A stretch of 64,000 bases of DNA from Variovorax sp. OV700 (GCF_900099805.1 NZ_FNDR01000010.1:178115-242114), one strand, 5' to 3'. Shown: positions 24,224 through 33,812, counted from the stretch's first letter. The notes: generated by a model not told the origin, from the letters alone. A program made the numbers and translations.

Positions 24224-27200
24224 TCAGGTAAATGACGACGGGTCGCGAGACAGCGTTTCTGCAGATGCACTCAGCTCCCCCCATACGAGCAGCAGATCCT
24301 TGGCCTGCACTCGGTCTCCCGGTTTGACCAAGACGCGCTCGATGATTCCTTCGCGTTCGGCGATGATGTGTGTCTCCATCTTCATCGCCTCCAACGACAG
24401 CAAGGTGGCGCCCGCGCGCACCGCCTGTCCGGCCACAACAGGGACTGTGACAATCGCTCCAGGCATGGGCGCACCCACGTGCAGCGGGTCGCCGGGACTG
24501 GCTGTTTCGCGCTTGGATTGGTCACCCGCGGCGGCTTCTCGCGCCACGACCACGGTGCGCGATTGGCCGTTGAGTTCGAACTGCACCTTCACAGTGCCAG
24601 CGGCTTCGTCATCGTGGATGCCTTGCAAGCTCACCAGCAGCGTCTTGCCGGGATCGATGTCCAGCGCCACCTCGTCCTGCACGCGCAGGCCGTAGAAGAA
24701 GGTGGGGGTCGGAAGCACCGACGTATCGCCGTGCTTCTGAAGGTGCTGATGGAACTCCCGCGCCACCTTGGGGTACATCAGGGCACTCGCCAACTGCCGA
24801 TCATCGAGCGGCATCCTGGCGTCTAGCGCTGCCTGTGCGCGTGCGGCCTCCAAATCAACCGGAGGAATCTGGTCGCCCGGACGGTAGGCGACCGGCGGCG
24901 CCGCACCGTTGGCGAGTTTGAGCACCTTGCGCGAGAGCGCCGCTGGAAAACCGTCGGGCGGAAAACCCAGCTCGCCTTTGAACAGCGACACCACCGATTC
25001 GGGGAACGCGGTGTCGTGCGCCGGGCTCGCGACGTCGTTGGGCGTGAGATCGTTGGCGACCATCATCAGCGCCATGTCGCCCACGACCTTGGAGGTGGGC
25101 GTCACCTTCACGATGTCACCGAACAAGGAATTGACGTCCGCATAGGCTTGCGACACCTCGGTCCAGCGGTGCTCCAAGCCGAGCGAGCGCGCTTGCTCGC
25201 GCAGATTGGTGTACTGGCCGCCTGGCATTTCGTGGCGGTAGACGTCTGCCGTGCTGGCGCGGATGTCGCTCTCGAATGGCGCATAGAAGCGCCGCACACC
25301 TTCAAAGTAGGTCGAGGCCGCATGCAGCGCGTGCTGCGACAAGCCCGGGTCGCGCTCGGTGTGGGCCAGCGCCGCGGCCATGCTCGACAGATTGGGCTGC
25401 GAAGTAAGACCGCTCATTGCGTCGAGCGCACCGTCCACCGCATCGCAGCCGGCCTCCACCGCCGCAAGCACCGAGGCGGCGGCGGTGCCGCTGGTGTCGT
25501 GCGTATGAAAGTGCACCGGGAGCCCAGTCTCTTCCTTCAGCGCCTTGACCAATGCCGACACCGCGCGCGGCCGGCAGATGCCTGCCATATCCTTGATGGC
25601 AAGAATGTGCACGCCGGCCTTTTGCAAGTCGCGCGCGATGCCTGTGTAGTACGCCAGGTTGTACTTGGGACGCGCAGAATCGAACAAATCGCCGCTGTAG
25701 CAGATGGCTCCCTCACACAGCGCGCCGGATTCGAGCACGGCGTCGATGGACACGCGCATGTTCTCCACCCAGTTGAGTGCATCGAAGACGCGAAAGAGAT
25801 CGACACCCGCGGCCGCTGCCTGCTTGATGAAGAAGCGCACCACGTTGTCCGCGTAGCTGGTGTAGCCCACGCCATTGGCACCACGCAGGAGCATCTGGAA
25901 CAGGATATTGGGCACCTGCTCGCGCAACTGGGCGAGGCGCTGCCAGGGGTCTTCCTTGAGGAAGCGCATCGAAACGTCGAACGTGGCACCGCCCCAACAC
26001 TCGAGCGAGAACAGCTGCGGCAATTCACGCGCATAGAACGGCGCGATCGGCAGCATGTCGGCGGTGCGCATGCGGGTTGCGAACAGCGACTGGTGAGCAT
26101 CCCGCAGCGTGGTGTCCGTCATCAGCACGGGCTTGGTGTCGAGCATCCACTGGGCAAATCGATGAGGACCCAGTTCGCGCAATCGGTCGCGCGATCCTTG
26201 GGGAATCGCTTTCGCCGTGTCGGCCTTCGGCAGCACCGGTTTAACGAAAGGCAGATCGGGAAGTTTGCGGCCCTTCATCTCGGGGTGCCCGTGGACGGTC
26301 ACTTCGGCAATGAATCCCAACATCTTGCTTGCGCGGTCACGGCGGCTGGTGAATTCCAGCAGCTCGGGGGTCGTGTCGATGAAGCGCGTGGTCACCGTGC
26401 CAGCCGCAAAGGCAGGGTGGTTGATCACGTTTTCGAGAAACTGCAGGTTCGACGCGACGCCGCGAATCCGGAACTCGCGCAGCGCGCGGTCCATGCGCTG
26501 GATGGTTTCGCGTGTCGTGGGCGCCCACGCCGTGACCTTGACCAACAAGGAGTCGTAGTAGGGTGTGATCACCGCGCCGCTGTAGGCGGTGCCCTCGTCC
26601 AGCCGAATGCCCAGCCCCGCCGCATTGCGGTAGGCCGACAACCGGCCATAGTCCGGAAGGAAACCGCTCTCCGGGTCTTCAGTGGTGATCCGGCACTGCA
26701 GCGCATTGCCATTCAGCTTGATATCGGCCTGGGCCGGCACCCCGGTGGCGCGCTCCAGAACGGTGCCATCATCCGCCGACACGTCTTCGTGCAGACCAAT
26801 ACGTCCGCCTTCGCAGATGCGGATCTGCGCCTTGACGATGTCGATGCCGGTGATCAGTTCAGTCACCGTATGCTCCACTTGAATACGCGGGTTCACCTCG
26901 ATGAAGTAGAACGCTTCGGTGTCGGCATCCATCAGGAACTCGACCGTGCCGGCGTGCGTGTAGCTCACCGTCCGCATCAGCTTCAAGGCGCTGTCACACA
27001 GGGCGCGGCGCTGCGCTTCATTCAGATACGGCGCAGGAGCGCGTTCCACCACCTTCTGATTGCGGCGCTGAACGGTGCAGTCGCGCTCGAACAGGTGCAC
27101 GACGTTGCCATGTGTATCGCCCAGGATCTGCACCTCGACGTGCCGTGCTCGCTGGACCAGCTTCTCGAAGTACACCTCGTCATTGCCGAACGCCGCCAGT

Positions 27201-27778
27201 GCTTCGCGGCGGGCGGCAGCCAATGCGTCTTCGAGCTCGCTTTGGTGGTGAATGGCTCGCATGCCGCGGCCGCCCCCGCCCCAGCTGGCCTTCAGCATCA
27301 CGGGGTAGCCGATCTGGTCCGCAAGGCGCTTGCATTCTGCGAGGTCGAGCGGCAACCGGGCGGTGGCGGGCATCACCGGCACCCCGGCCGCCACGGCGGC
27401 ATTGCGCGCCGCCACCTTGTTGCCCAGGGTGCGCATCACCTCGGGGGTGGGGCCGACCCAGTGGATACCCGCGTCGATCACGGCTTGCGCGAATTGCGGG
27501 TTCTCCGACAGGAAGCCATAGCCTGGATGGATGGCATCTACCTTGGCAGCCCGAGCCACGCGAAGAATGTCGTCGATGTCGAGGTAGGCCGCGAGCGGCT
27601 TCTTGCCTTCGCCCACGAGGTAGCTTTCGTCGGCTTTGAATCGATGCAGCGCCAACCGGTCCTCACGCGAGTAGATCGCGACCGTGCGCATGTTCATCTC
27701 GGATGCTGCGCGCATGACGCGAATGGCGATTTCGGATCGGTTGGCGATCAGGACGGAACGAATCAATTGCGAGCTCAT
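24224..27778 (-). CDS. pyc: Pyruvate carboxylase
   Basis: A 1184-residue single-chain pyruvate carboxylase: biotin carboxylase domain (VLIANRSEIAIRVMRA at the start, SWGGGGRGM, EVNPRIQVEHTVTE), then the pyruvate carboxyltransferase barrel (TDTTLRDAHQSLFATRMRT, FRVFDALNW, and AIKDMAG with the carbamylated Lys), the PYC_OADA domain and the biotinyl domain with EAMKM and Lys1133. It makes oxaloacetate from pyruvate, ATP and bicarbonate. The tail after the biotin domain is about 20 residues longer than usual. I start at ATG 27778 (MSSQLIRSVLIAN). It is the last gene behind an SDR and an amidohydrolase on the same strand, 114 bases apart. Confidence 0.93.
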   Translation of the reverse strand: MSSQLIRSVLIANRSEIAIRVMRAASEMNMRTVAIYSREDRLALHRFKADESYLVGEGKKPLAAYLDIDDILRVARAAKVDAIHPGYGFLSENPQFAQAVIDAGIHWVGPTPEVMRTLGNKVAARNAAVAAGVPVMPATARLPLDLAECKRLADQIGYPVMLKASWGGGGRGMRAIHHQSELEDALAAARREALAAFGNDEVYFEKLVQRARHVEVQILGDTHGNVVHLFERDCTVQRRNQKVVERAPAPYLNEAQRRALCDSALKLMRTVSYTHAGTVEFLMDADTEAFYFIEVNPRIQVEHTVTELITGIDIVKAQIRICEGGRIGLHEDVSADDGTVLERATGVPAQADIKLNGNALQCRITTEDPESGFLPDYGRLSAYRNAAGLGIRLDEGTAYSGAVITPYYDSLLVKVTAWAPTTRETIQRMDRALREFRIRGVASNLQFLENVINHPAFAAGTVTTRFIDTTPELLEFTSRRDRASKMLGFIAEVTVHGHPEMKGRKLPDLPFVKPVLPKADTAKAIPQGSRDRLRELGPHRFAQWMLDTKPVLMTDTTLRDAHQSLFATRMRTADMLPIAPFYARELPQLFSLECWGGATFDVSMRFLKEDPWQRLAQLREQVPNILFQMLLRGANGVGYTSYADNVVRFFIKQAAAAGVDLFRVFDALNWVENMRVSIDAVLESGALCEGAICYSGDLFDSARPKYNLAYYTGIARDLQKAGVHILAIKDMAGICRPRAVSALVKALKEETGLPVHFHTHDTSGTAAASVLAAVEAGCDAVDGALDAMSGLTSQPNLSSMAAALAHTERDPGLSQHALHAASTYFEGVRRFYAPFESDIRASTADVYRHEMPGGQYTNLREQARSLGLEHRWTEVSQAYADVNSLFGDIVKVTPTSKVVGDMALMMVANDLTPNDVASPAHDTAFPESVVSLFKGELGFPPDGFPAALSRKVLKLANGAAPPVAYRPGDQIPPVDLEAARAQAALDARMPLDDRQLASALMYPKVAREFHQHLQKHGDTSVLPTPTFFYGLRVQDEVALDIDPGKTLLVSLQGIHDDEAAGTVKVQFELNGQSRTVVVAREAAAGDQSKRETASPGDPLHVGAPMPGAIVTVPVVAGQAVRAGATLLSLEAMKMETHIIAEREGIIERVLVKPGDRVQAKDLLLVWGELSASAETLSRDPSSFT

Positions 27779-27892
27779 TGGTTCTCTTCGAAGTGGCCTG
27801 CTCACTCGGGAGGCTGCCGGTGTCGATTTTTGCGGCGGTTCACTCGCCTCTCGCATGGGCAATCAATCGCCCCAATCGCAGACATGCTTCAA

Positions 27893-28789
27893 TTAAAGAC
27901 GGTACACGCGCCGCGCGTTGTCGTGAAACAGCTTTCGCTGATCGGTTTCAGACATGTCTTTCACCAACTCGAAGAACGCCTCATAAATGCGATCGAAGCT
28001 GGAGTAAATCTTGTCGACCGGAAAGTTCGACGCGAACATGCAGCGGTCAACCCCGAAAATGTCGATGGTCGCAAGGACGAATGGCCGGATACTGTCAACA
28101 GTCCAGTCCGGATCGACCATTCCCAGCCCCGAGATCTTGGCGTTGACATTCGGGTTTGCAGCGAGCGCCTGCATCCCGTCGTGCCACGCTTGGATGCCAG
28201 CGGGATCACGGTCCAAAGGCATGCCGGTGTGGTTCAGTACGATGGTTGTCCCCTGGTGGGCCCGCGCCACCTTCGCCGCATCTGGCATTTGGTGAGGATA
28301 GAGTTGAAGATCAAAGGAAAAGGAATACTTCTCCAGGAGATCGAAGCCGTGCAGCCATTTGGGATCCGTCAGCAAGTCGTTTCGTTCGACAAAGCTGTAC
28401 TTTGAGTCCGGATGCCAGTTGAGGATTTGGCGAATTCCGCGTACAGCTTTGCTCTCAGCATGGGCCGCCAGAACCTCATCGACATTGTCGTCCTCGAGAT
28501 TGGCGTGCGCGACGATGGCGGTTGGAGAACCGGTTTCGTCTTTCATCTTTTGAAGCCACCGCGTCTCGGCCAGAATGTCTGACGAGAGAGCATCGAGATG
28601 CACGTCCTTCACAACGTTCCAACGCTTGGAGTCTTCTTTGTAGTCCGCAAGCGAATAGGATTTCATGATCGCCCTCAGACTGCCAGCGATAGGCGCCACT
28701 GGCTCACCAGGTTGACAGAGCCAAGGATAGGAATAGTTCTCCAGGTCCCACAAATGATGATGCGGGTCGATGATCGCCTTAGTTGCCAC
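27893..28789 (-). CDS. Amidohydrolase family protein (COG3618 lactonase-like TIM barrel)
   Basis: A 298-residue amidohydrolase-2 family protein. The metal motif HHHLWD is at residues 10-15, and the C-terminal part has FVLATIDIFGVDRCMFASNFPVD with the conserved Asp/Asn region. Relatives are L-fuconolactonase and 2-pyrone-4,6-dicarboxylate lactonase. The start is GTG 28789 with AAGGAG at the right distance; the open frame to 28849 lacks a site. It lies between an SDR (37 bases upstream) and pyc, consistent with an SDR making a lactone that this enzyme opens. Confidence 0.85.
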   Translation of the reverse strand: MATKAIIDPHHHLWDLENYSYPWLCQPGEPVAPIAGSLRAIMKSYSLADYKEDSKRWNVVKDVHLDALSSDILAETRWLQKMKDETGSPTAIVAHANLEDDNVDEVLAAHAESKAVRGIRQILNWHPDSKYSFVERNDLLTDPKWLHGFDLLEKYSFSFDLQLYPHQMPDAAKVARAHQGTTIVLNHTGMPLDRDPAGIQAWHDGMQALAANPNVNAKISGLGMVDPDWTVDSIRPFVLATIDIFGVDRCMFASNFPVDKIYSSFDRIYEAFFELVKDMSETDQRKLFHDNARRVYRL

Positions 28790-28826
28790 TTTCAACTCCT
28801 TTAGTCTAGGTTGCCGAGAATGGTCG

Positions 28827-29585
28827 TCAGCCGGCAACGTAGCCTCCATCGACCATCAGAATGTGCCCTGTGATGAAGGCAGCGTTGTCGCTCGCGAGGA
28901 AGATCAAAGCCTTGGCCACTTCGTCCGGCTCAGCCCACCGCTTCATGGGGTGGGCATCCTTCACGGCTTTGGCGCCGGCTTCCGGATCCGGCAGGCCGGC
29001 GAGGTAGCGGGTGAGGAAGGGCGTGTTGATCGCGCCGGGGCCGACGGCATTTACACGTATGCCGTTGCCGGCGTATTCCACCGCCAGTTGGCGGACGAAC
29101 TGCAGGACCGCTCCCTTAGAAGCGCAGTAGGCGGCTTGTGACGGTAAGCCGACCACACTGGAGATCGAGCCCGTTGCCGTGATGGAGCCCTTGCCTGCCT
29201 TGAGCATGTTCGGCAGCGCGCGCTTAGCGCAAAGGAAGAATGACTTGGCGTTGCCAGTCATCACCGCATCCCACTCTTCTTCCGAAGTTTCGTGCAGAGC
29301 CTTGCCGATCATGTAGCCGGCGTTATTGATTAGCGATTCAATGGGGCCAAACTTGGCTTCGCCGGTGCTGAATATTTTCTCAACGTCGGCGCTTTTGGAG
29401 ACATCACCAACAGCAGTCACTATCTTGGCATTCGGAAATTCCTTAGCCAATTCGTGCACGTTGTCGGCAATATCTGTCGCCACAACCTTTGCGCCCTCTT
29501 CGGTGAGTTGTTTGACGATTTCACGACCGACGCCGCCGGCGGCACCGGTAACCAAAAAGACGCGATCTTTCAGTACGTTGTTCAA
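28827..29585 (-). CDS. SDR family oxidoreductase
   Basis: A 252-residue short-chain dehydrogenase with TGAAGGVG at 13-20, NNAG at 87-90 and catalytic Tyr153/Lys157 after SISSVVG. The C-terminal half, RVNAVGPGAINTPFLTRYLAG and ITGHILMVDGGY, is typical of glucose/sugar or 3-oxoacyl reductase-like SDRs. It is the first gene of the SDR-amidohydrolase-pyc unit and is divergent from the GMC oxidoreductase. Confidence 0.88.
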   Translation of the reverse strand: MNNVLKDRVFLVTGAAGGVGREIVKQLTEEGAKVVATDIADNVHELAKEFPNAKIVTAVGDVSKSADVEKIFSTGEAKFGPIESLINNAGYMIGKALHETSEEEWDAVMTGNAKSFFLCAKRALPNMLKAGKGSITATGSISSVVGLPSQAAYCASKGAVLQFVRQLAVEYAGNGIRVNAVGPGAINTPFLTRYLAGLPDPEAGAKAVKDAHPMKRWAEPDEVAKALIFLASDNAAFITGHILMVDGGYVAG

Positions 29586-29669
29586 TTTAGGTCTCCAAGG
29601 TGAAATTAGGAGGCCGATCGTACTGATTGCTCTTCGCGCGAGCTAGACGTGATTCGGTTTGGTTGCCAT

Positions 29670-29696
29670 AGGAGGAATCTATGTCGTATTCCTCCT
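29670..29696. promoter_or_regulatory. Inverted repeat AGGAGGAAT-N9-ATTCCTCCT
   Basis: A perfect 9-base inverted repeat (29670-29678 and 29688-29696) with a 9-base spacer lies in the divergent region. It could be an operator for a dimeric repressor. The left arm is also a near-ideal Shine-Dalgarno for the ATG at 29681, so in RNA the stem would hide that start. Confidence 0.4.
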
Positions 29697-29908
29697 CAGC
29701 AATCGACGGAGGCAACCCGACCAATTCAGAATGCCTATGGGTGTCAGTTGAAAAGTCGCATTGCGGCCTATTTGCGAGTGGCCATACCATGACGGCAGGA
29801 GACAGGGCGGGTTACTGGAAAGGATGGCGCCAACCTTTGACCAGAGATCGAGAAGCTGTGGCGGAGACAAGATTGCGCCACTTCTGTCTGTGTGCCAGTA
29901 CGCAATGA
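29681..29908 (+). CDS. Possible small protein of 75 residues, unrecognised
   Basis: The ATG stands five bases after AGGAGG, the best ribosome binding site in the neighbourhood, and the frame runs 75 codons (MSYSSSAIDGGNPTNSE at the start). No signal peptide, helix or domain is recognised, and codon use is not clearly coding. It may be chance, with the AGGAGG belonging to the inverted repeat. Confidence 0.22.
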   Translation: MSYSSSAIDGGNPTNSECLWVSVEKSHCGLFASGHTMTAGDRAGYWKGWRQPLTRDREAVAETRLRHFCLCASTQ

Positions 29909-29978
29909 ATAAGAACTGACCGGCTGACAGGCAGGCTATTTCATCGCGCTGGTTATAGTAACTTGGCAAGAATTAGCT

Positions 29979-31619
29979 ATGAATATTACGGCAAATAATC
30001 GAGGGACCGTGGATGCGGTCATCGTAGGCTCTGGTCCCAGCGGTGCAGTCGCCGCAATGCATCTGGCAAAAGCGGGAATGTCGGTGGTCTGCCTAGAACA
30101 GGGCGAGTACCCGAACTACACGTCGATTAATTTTGACGAGAGCACTTTCGAGTTGAAGCGTGACCAGGTATTCAACTGGAATCCAAATCGCCGAATGAAC
30201 AGCGCCGACTATCCGATCAACGACACTGAATCCGACGTGGCACCCTTCATGTGGAACGGTGTCGGTGGCAGTTCCGTTATCTATGCGGCCGCATGGCACC
30301 GCTTTCAGCCCAGCAATTTTCGAGTCAAGACTCTGGACGGCGTTGCAGAAGACTGGCCGCTCACTTACGAAGATCTGGCCCCGTATTACACCCAGGCCGA
30401 GCTTCAGTTCTCTGTGTCCGGTGTCGGCGGAGATCCTTCGTATCCGCCTTTCGACCCACCTCTGCCGCCCATGCCGATGAGCGACTTGACCAAAAAAATG
30501 TTCGCGGCGCACAAGCGACTGGGTTGGCACATCTGGCCGGGTACCAATGCCATCGCCACCGTAAAGAACAACGGGTTGACCCCTTGTGTGCGCCGCGGCG
30601 CCTGCATGGCGCCCGCATGCTTTGATGGTGCAAAGGCGTCGACGGACCGCACTCACTGGCCAATCAACATCAAGCTTGGCGTGAAGTTGATCCAGCGCGC
30701 TCGTGTTTCACGCGTCGAGACAGACGCGCAGGGTATGGCCACTGGTGTTACTTACATTGACCGGGAAAGTGGCAAAGAACATTTCCAGTCCGCACGGATT
30801 GTCATTCTGGCCGCCAATGGAATCGGAACACCGCGCATTTTGCTCAACTCGCACAGCGCACGGTTCCAGACCGGTTTAGCAAACAGCTCTGACATGGTGG
30901 GCCGCAATCTGATGATGCATCCGCATGGGATGGTGATGGGCCTTTTCGACGACTTCTTTGACAGCTGGCAAGGCCCAACTGGTCAGCGCGCCTATTCGCA
31001 GCAGTTCACTGAAACTCAGCCTGGCGTCGGTTTCTATCGAGGCGCGAAGTGGCAGCTCATGGGCACAGGGGGGCCGCTCAGCCAGATTGGAGTCTGGCCG
31101 TGGGGCAAGCCAGCCGGATGGGGCGAAGAGTTCCACAAGACGGTTTCGCAACGCTTCGGCCACTCTGGCATGTGGTCGATCATCGGAGAAGACCTGCCGA
31201 ACCCAGAGAATCGTGTGCTCCTTGACTCGACACTGAAAGACGCTGATGGCATTCCCGCCCCCAAGGTCGTCTACCGTTGCGACGAGAACTCGAAGAAGCT
31301 GGTCGCATGGCACGAAGAACACGCGGCAATGTCGTTCAAGGAAGCCGGAGCTTATGAGGTAGTCAAGGCTCCGGATTCGCGAGAGACCGGGTGGCACATT
31401 CTCGGGGCAGCACGCATGGGTACCGACCCGATGACCTCAGTCGTCGACGCTTGGAACCGCGCTCACGACGTGCCCAATCTGTTCATTGTCGACGGCAGTG
31501 TGATGCCGACTTCAGGTCCGGTGAATCCAACCGGCACCGTAGCTGCGCTGGCTTTGCGCGCAGCCGACGGTATCGTCAAGAATCGCCGCACCCAAGTGGT
31601 GTCGGGCCATAGCAAGTAA
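29979..31619 (+). CDS. GMC family oxidoreductase (FAD-dependent dehydrogenase)
   Basis: A 546-residue flavoprotein of the glucose-methanol-choline family, in the group of bacterial sugar or alcohol dehydrogenases that lack a Tat signal. The dinucleotide motif GSGPSG is at 17-22. The FAD-covering loop VGGSSVIYAAAWHRF is near 90. The catalytic His473 (ETGWHILGAARMG) and Asn516 (SGPVNPTGT) are present. It is followed after 17 bases by a small protein of the gluconate 2-dehydrogenase subunit 3 type, and together they resemble sugar dehydrogenase complexes. The substrate is unknown; the nearby ribose-type transporter suggests a sugar or polyol. Confidence 0.87.
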   Translation: MNITANNRGTVDAVIVGSGPSGAVAAMHLAKAGMSVVCLEQGEYPNYTSINFDESTFELKRDQVFNWNPNRRMNSADYPINDTESDVAPFMWNGVGGSSVIYAAAWHRFQPSNFRVKTLDGVAEDWPLTYEDLAPYYTQAELQFSVSGVGGDPSYPPFDPPLPPMPMSDLTKKMFAAHKRLGWHIWPGTNAIATVKNNGLTPCVRRGACMAPACFDGAKASTDRTHWPINIKLGVKLIQRARVSRVETDAQGMATGVTYIDRESGKEHFQSARIVILAANGIGTPRILLNSHSARFQTGLANSSDMVGRNLMMHPHGMVMGLFDDFFDSWQGPTGQRAYSQQFTETQPGVGFYRGAKWQLMGTGGPLSQIGVWPWGKPAGWGEEFHKTVSQRFGHSGMWSIIGEDLPNPENRVLLDSTLKDADGIPAPKVVYRCDENSKKLVAWHEEHAAMSFKEAGAYEVVKAPDSRETGWHILGAARMGTDPMTSVVDAWNRAHDVPNLFIVDGSVMPTSGPVNPTGTVAALALRAADGIVKNRRTQVVSGHSK

Positions 31620-31636
31620 GGCAGGGGCAGAGAATC

Positions 31637-32050
31637 ATGCAGATCAACTACAAAGATATCCAAGCACAACTCTCTTGGATGTGCGATGCGATGATCCCAG
31701 GTAATGCCGAACTCAACATGCCTTCGGCGAGCAAACTTGGATTGATCACTACGCTGCTGCCCCGCGCGCTCGAGGCGCGACCCGACTTAGCCCCCAAGTT
31801 CTATGAGACTGTTGCGTCGCTACCCGCCGAGACTCCCGCCGATCCGCTCGAGGTAATCAACGCAGTCCCTGTTGCACAGATGGAGGTGGTCGGCCGCTTC
31901 ATTGCTGGCGCCTACTTGACAGCCAGCGAGGTGACAACGGCGCTGCGTTTTCCCGGTTTCCAAGCGCTTTATGAAAACGTCGACTATGACGAGATCATGG
32001 AAGCCATCGAACCGATCATTGAAAGAGGGCCCTGCTACGTGATCGTGTAG
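31637..32050 (+). CDS. Small subunit-like protein (gluconate 2-dehydrogenase subunit 3 family-like)
   Basis: A 137-residue protein. The stretch WMCDAMIPGNAELNMPSASKLGLITTLLPRALEARPDLAP resembles the start of gluconate 2-dehydrogenase subunit 3, where a Pro-Gly turn follows two helices. Unlike the usual subunit it has no Tat signal peptide and it follows, not precedes, the GMC gene. AGGGG/AGAG precedes the ATG. It probably stabilises or links the flavoprotein to an acceptor. Family assignment is moderate. Confidence 0.6.
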   Translation: MQINYKDIQAQLSWMCDAMIPGNAELNMPSASKLGLITTLLPRALEARPDLAPKFYETVASLPAETPADPLEVINAVPVAQMEVVGRFIAGAYLTASEVTTALRFPGFQALYENVDYDEIMEAIEPIIERGPCYVIV

Positions 32051-32822
32051 CGATACCCCGACTGCTTGACCTTTGGGCTCGTTCAGCGGGCGGTAGGTGG
32101 TCTGTGTTCCGCCTTGTGGAAGCTGCCAACAAGCGCGTCCGCAAGGCGAAATCTCGAACGCCCGACCTCGCGGGACCCACTGCTGCCTGCCATCAAATGC
32201 TCCATCGGCGAGCGTGTTCCTCTTATTGCGGTTCATGGCGCCACGAAGGCATCGAACTACGCTCGCGTCAACTGCATAGGCCCCGTACCACCTCTCGCCG
32301 CGGTCGGGCTGCAGAGCGTTGATGTGCGAATGACCGCACTCTGGCAGCGTCTCAAAGCGCATACGGTCATGTAGTTCATCTTGAATGGGAATAGCCAGAA
32401 CCCAGTCGAGGTGCCAGCGCTTGATGGCGTACTTGGTCTACCCCAGCAACACCGTCGCTGAACTCTATGCAAATCGGCTGTTCGACAGAGGACAGCTAGC
32501 TCTCGATCGGCGGGCTGCAAGCGCTGCGCCGTCTCGAACTCTGAGTGTCGTGCTGAGAGCCGAGCAGCAGCCGTTGCTCGACCTAGTTAGGGATTTCGCA
32601 TCGTTTCGCCGCCGTGGACGGGCAGTGTCCGCGCTGACAACGGCCCGCCGGTGAGCAGCAATAGGTAAACCCAATTGTCGCCAGAAGCCGTTGCGGATTG
32701 TTCGCGGCTATTCGGAGTGCCAAGATCGACTTGCGCAACGGGAGCTAACTCCGGAGGCGCCGGGCTGAGGGCTATTTCATCAACAAGACTGCCGGTTTTT
32801 GACCGGCGCACGGAGACAATTC
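32051..32822. other. 770-base region without a confident gene
   Basis: Several short open frames occur on both strands; the longest is 180 codons on - (31820-32362), overlapping the previous gene's end antisense. None has a convincing start site or known domain. Third-position bias is weak. The stretch may be a decayed gene or insertion remnant. The promoter of the sugar transporter operon must lie in its last part, but no clear boxes stand out. Confidence 0.4.
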
Positions 32823-33797
32823 ATGAAGCACAACAAACGCCATTTCTTGAAGCTGGCGGCGCTCACCAGCGCCGCGATGCTCGCGACGACGATTACGACC
32901 ACTGTTTTCGCAGCCGATCAAAAGTTTCGTATTGGCTACTCGCAGTTTTGGGGCACCAACAAGTTTCTGCGTACGCAGGTCAAAGGTGCTCAAGCGGCGA
33001 TGGCCGAGTGGAAGAAAAAGGGAGTCAACGTAGAACTGATCGTTACGAACGGTGGTGACACAGACACGACCAAGCAGGTGGCAGACCTGGAAGATCTTTC
33101 TGCGCAGCACATTGACGGCCTGCTTATCTTTCCAGGCGACTCGGTAGTTCTGGCTGGCCCAGTCAAGAAATTGTTCAACGACAACAAGCTCCCAGTTGTC
33201 GTGACTGACATCGGGCTCAAATCGGGCGATTGGATTACCTACGTGGGTACCGAAAACGAGTTGGGCGGGCGCATGGCGGCAGACTACATGGCAACGCTGG
33301 TGCCAGCGGGTTCCAAAGTCATTGTGTTCGATCATGGTCCCGCGGTCCAAGTGATCATCGATCGCAATCGCGGCTTCGAAAAGCGCGCAGCAGAACTCGG
33401 GCTCAAAGTTCTTCCGCGCAAGGTCATGAAGCTGTCACTCGAGGACGGTCGCAGAACCATGGAAGATACCCTGACTGAAGTTCCCGATATTGCCGGCGTA
33501 TTTTTCCAAAATCACGCCCCCGCCATTGGTGCTGCAGCAACGCTTCAGGCAGAGAACAACAAGAAGGTGAAGCTGGTTAACTTCGACACCGATCCGACTG
33601 CCTATCAGATGGTCCGCGATGGAAAAATTGCCGGTACGATTGTTCAGGATCCGTATCAAATGGGCTATGTTGGAATGAACTCAATGCTCACACATCTGAC
33701 TGGCGGCAAGACCAAAAAGAACATCGAACTTGCGCCGAAGCTCATGACGCCCAAAAACGTCGCCGAATTCTCCAATGATCCGCAAGTCCAAAAATGA
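32823..33797 (+). CDS. Sugar ABC transporter substrate-binding protein (ribose/periplasmic-binding protein 1 type)
   Basis: A 324-residue periplasmic receptor: signal peptide HFLKLAALTSAAMLATTI ending near residue 31 (VFAADQ), then a type I binding fold with FRIGYSQFWGTN, DGLLIFPGDS, VGTENELGGRMAADYM and DIAGVFFQNHAPAIGA. Sequence and neighbours match ribose/xylose/galactofuranose-type importers. The ATG at 32823 follows GGAGAC. The genes of this operon look clearly lower in GC than the window edges. The ligand is unknown. Confidence 0.88.
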   Translation: MKHNKRHFLKLAALTSAAMLATTITTTVFAADQKFRIGYSQFWGTNKFLRTQVKGAQAAMAEWKKKGVNVELIVTNGGDTDTTKQVADLEDLSAQHIDGLLIFPGDSVVLAGPVKKLFNDNKLPVVVTDIGLKSGDWITYVGTENELGGRMAADYMATLVPAGSKVIVFDHGPAVQVIIDRNRGFEKRAAELGLKVLPRKVMKLSLEDGRRTMEDTLTEVPDIAGVFFQNHAPAIGAAATLQAENNKKVKLVNFDTDPTAYQMVRDGKIAGTIVQDPYQMGYVGMNSMLTHLTGGKTKKNIELAPKLMTPKNVAEFSNDPQVQK

Positions 33798-33812
33798 CCC
33801 GCATCGATGCTT

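Larger units (their letters stand above)
29586..29978. other. Divergent intergenic region between SDR and GMC operons
   Basis: About 390 bases separate the SDR (-) and GMC (+) starts. The region holds the inverted repeat at 29670-29696 and a short open frame at 29681-29908. Promoters for both directions must lie here, but I cannot fix a convincing -35/-10 pair. Confidence 0.5.

Noticed and set aside
25016..28405. Open frame of 1129 codons on + opposite pyc and the amidohydrolase
   Set aside because: The - strand carries all pyruvate carboxylase motifs; the + frame is rich in His/Arg with no domain.
32051..32822. Possible insertion sequence remnant
   Set aside because: No terminal inverted repeats, target duplication or recognisable transposase motif could be seen by eye.
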